From Salvia splendens (lineage: Eukaryota; Streptophyta; Magnoliopsida; Lamiales; Lamiaceae), in contig NC_056050.1 in NCBI RefSeq assembly GCF_004379255.2, positions 20,205,514 through 20,269,513 of the forward strand: 64,000 nucleotides of DNA, in the 5' to 3' direction. This document shows, one piece after another, positions 63,480-64,000 of the stretch. Position numbers and translations under genes: made by a program. The notes under the pieces were generated by a model, which saw only the letters and a list, made by a program, of their open reading frames with translations, made no database searches and had not been told where the DNA came from. Numbering within the stretch: the stretch's first letter is position 1; the number at the start of each line of letters is the position of its first letter.

Positions 63480-63992
63480 CTAGACTACGACTCTATCATC
63501 CTCATCCATAGGCCCTTCCTCCGGGTCTTCGTCGTCGTCCTCCTCGGAGTTCCCTGGCAGAGCCTCCTCATAAACATCTTCATACCCTTGTTCACCCTCG
63601 TACATGCTCACATACTTGTCCTGATACACGACCCTCTCTTCCACCTCCTGTGGGGGCTGCTCCTCTCGAGAGTCCACCAGTGCACAATACACGGCTTTCC
63701 GAAAGCCAGCCATGTCACCCACCATGTCGTCGGTAGCGGGCTCATGCCACGTGTACCTCCTCGCCGTTCTTTCGGCCCACTCCTTCCAGCTATCGGGAAG
63801 CAAATCTATTAGCTTCTCAATGCCGTCATGCTCTGTCACTCCGAACTCCTGAGCTGCCCTCCAGAGGGTGTCGAAGTGTGCCACGAACTCGATCAACGGT
63901 ACGTGATCCTTCTTCCGGTACACTCTATAATCCCTGAGCACCCTCTGTGCCCTAAGTCTATCGCGATCACTCCGTCGCGGGGTTCGGAACAT
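63480..63992 (-). CDS. ORF upstream of chromovirus gag, unknown function
   Basis: An at least 170-aa minus-strand frame ends at 63480, about 220 bp upstream of gag, and may extend beyond the window. The N-terminal part (RVLRDYRVYRKKDHVPLIEF, FDTLWRAAQEFG, LIDLLPDSWKEWAERTARRY) looks helical and gag-like, with a spacing of hydrophobic and Trp residues like retrotransposon gag. The C terminus is highly acidic (EEDDDEDPEEGPMDEDD). No catalytic motif was seen. It could be an extra 5' ORF of this chromovirus family, or part of another element next to it. The start at 63992 is only the first Met within the window. Confidence 0.55.
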   Translation of the reverse strand: MFRTPRRSDRDRLRAQRVLRDYRVYRKKDHVPLIEFVAHFDTLWRAAQEFGVTEHDGIEKLIDLLPDSWKEWAERTARRYTWHEPATDDMVGDMAGFRKAVYCALVDSREEQPPQEVEERVVYQDKYVSMYEGEQGYEDVYEEALPGNSEEDDDEDPEEGPMDEDDRVVV

Positions 63993-64000
63993 ACGCGCCA

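Larger units (their letters stand above)
55866..64000 (-). mobile_element. Tekay/Del-type chromovirus (Ty3/Gypsy), 5' end beyond the window
   Basis: In minus orientation the window contains an upstream ORF, gag, pol with chromodomain, a polypurine tract (58733-58745, AAGGTGGGAGGAA on the minus strand) and the complete 3' LTR (55866-58732). The element end is GGGCGTGACA on the minus strand, typical of this group. The 5' LTR would lie beyond 64000, so LTR divergence cannot be read. The coding region has one frameshift (near 62485) and is otherwise open. Confidence 0.85.

Overview
This is nuclear DNA of a flowering plant, most likely a eudicot. The evidence is spliced genes with GT-AG introns, a canonical plant MIR156 hairpin, an LRK10-like receptor kinase, many Stowaway MITEs, and LTR retrotransposons of the plant Tat and Tekay/Del (chromovirus) lineages. 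The species cannot be fixed from sequence alone; Lamiales is a guess. About half of the window is transposable element.

Layout. 1-2529: 3' part of a COG8 (Golgi tethering complex) gene, 10 exons visible. 2974-4907: a PIF/Harbinger element carrying only a broken transposase. 4911-7800: AT-rich sequence without genes. 7850-7956: MIR156 on the minus strand. 7997-18761: a nearly complete 10.8-kb Tat-lineage Gypsy element (target duplication AAACC), inserted between the MIR156 hairpin and its probable TATA box near 18915. It has gag-protease and pol on the minus strand, plus an apparently intact three-exon gene and a second ORF on the plus strand near its 3' LTR. 19068-22044: a 149-bp tandem duplication, a tRNA-type SINE, a second Harbinger element carrying only the Myb-like ORF1, and a Stowaway MITE. 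24039-31509: a second, shorter Tat element (target duplication TACGT) that lacks the plus-strand gene block. 32181-34175: two TRIM-like mini LTR elements and a SINE. 35600-36576: MITEs, one nested in another.

37040-40280: eIF4A, complete, 414 aa. 41045-41834: LINE/RNase H relic. 42280-45022: a NIPA9-type magnesium transporter gene, 9 exons, 344 aa. 45901-46431: a small plant-specific protein of unknown function. 46997-49711: a gag-only LTR element (TR-GAG type, target duplication CACAT) with an acidic C-terminal extension, inserted beside a Gypsy RT fragment. 50769-53542: LRK10-like receptor kinase on the minus strand, followed by a kinase-domain pseudogene (54482-55025). 55866-64000: the 3' LTR (2.9 kb, with a GC-rich minisatellite), pol with chromodomain, gag, and an unexplained upstream ORF of a Tekay/Del chromovirus that runs out of the window.

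Most interesting points: (1) both Tat elements have gag and pol in one frame, separated by a single UAG followed by CAAUCA, which fits the tobamovirus-type leaky stop context UAG-CARYYA; (2) the longer Tat element carries a spliced, intact antisense gene pair with its own promoter-like region; (3) its 3' LTR is placed to transcribe MIR156; (4) two Harbinger elements carry complementary halves (transposase only, Myb-like ORF1 only) of one two-protein transposition system.
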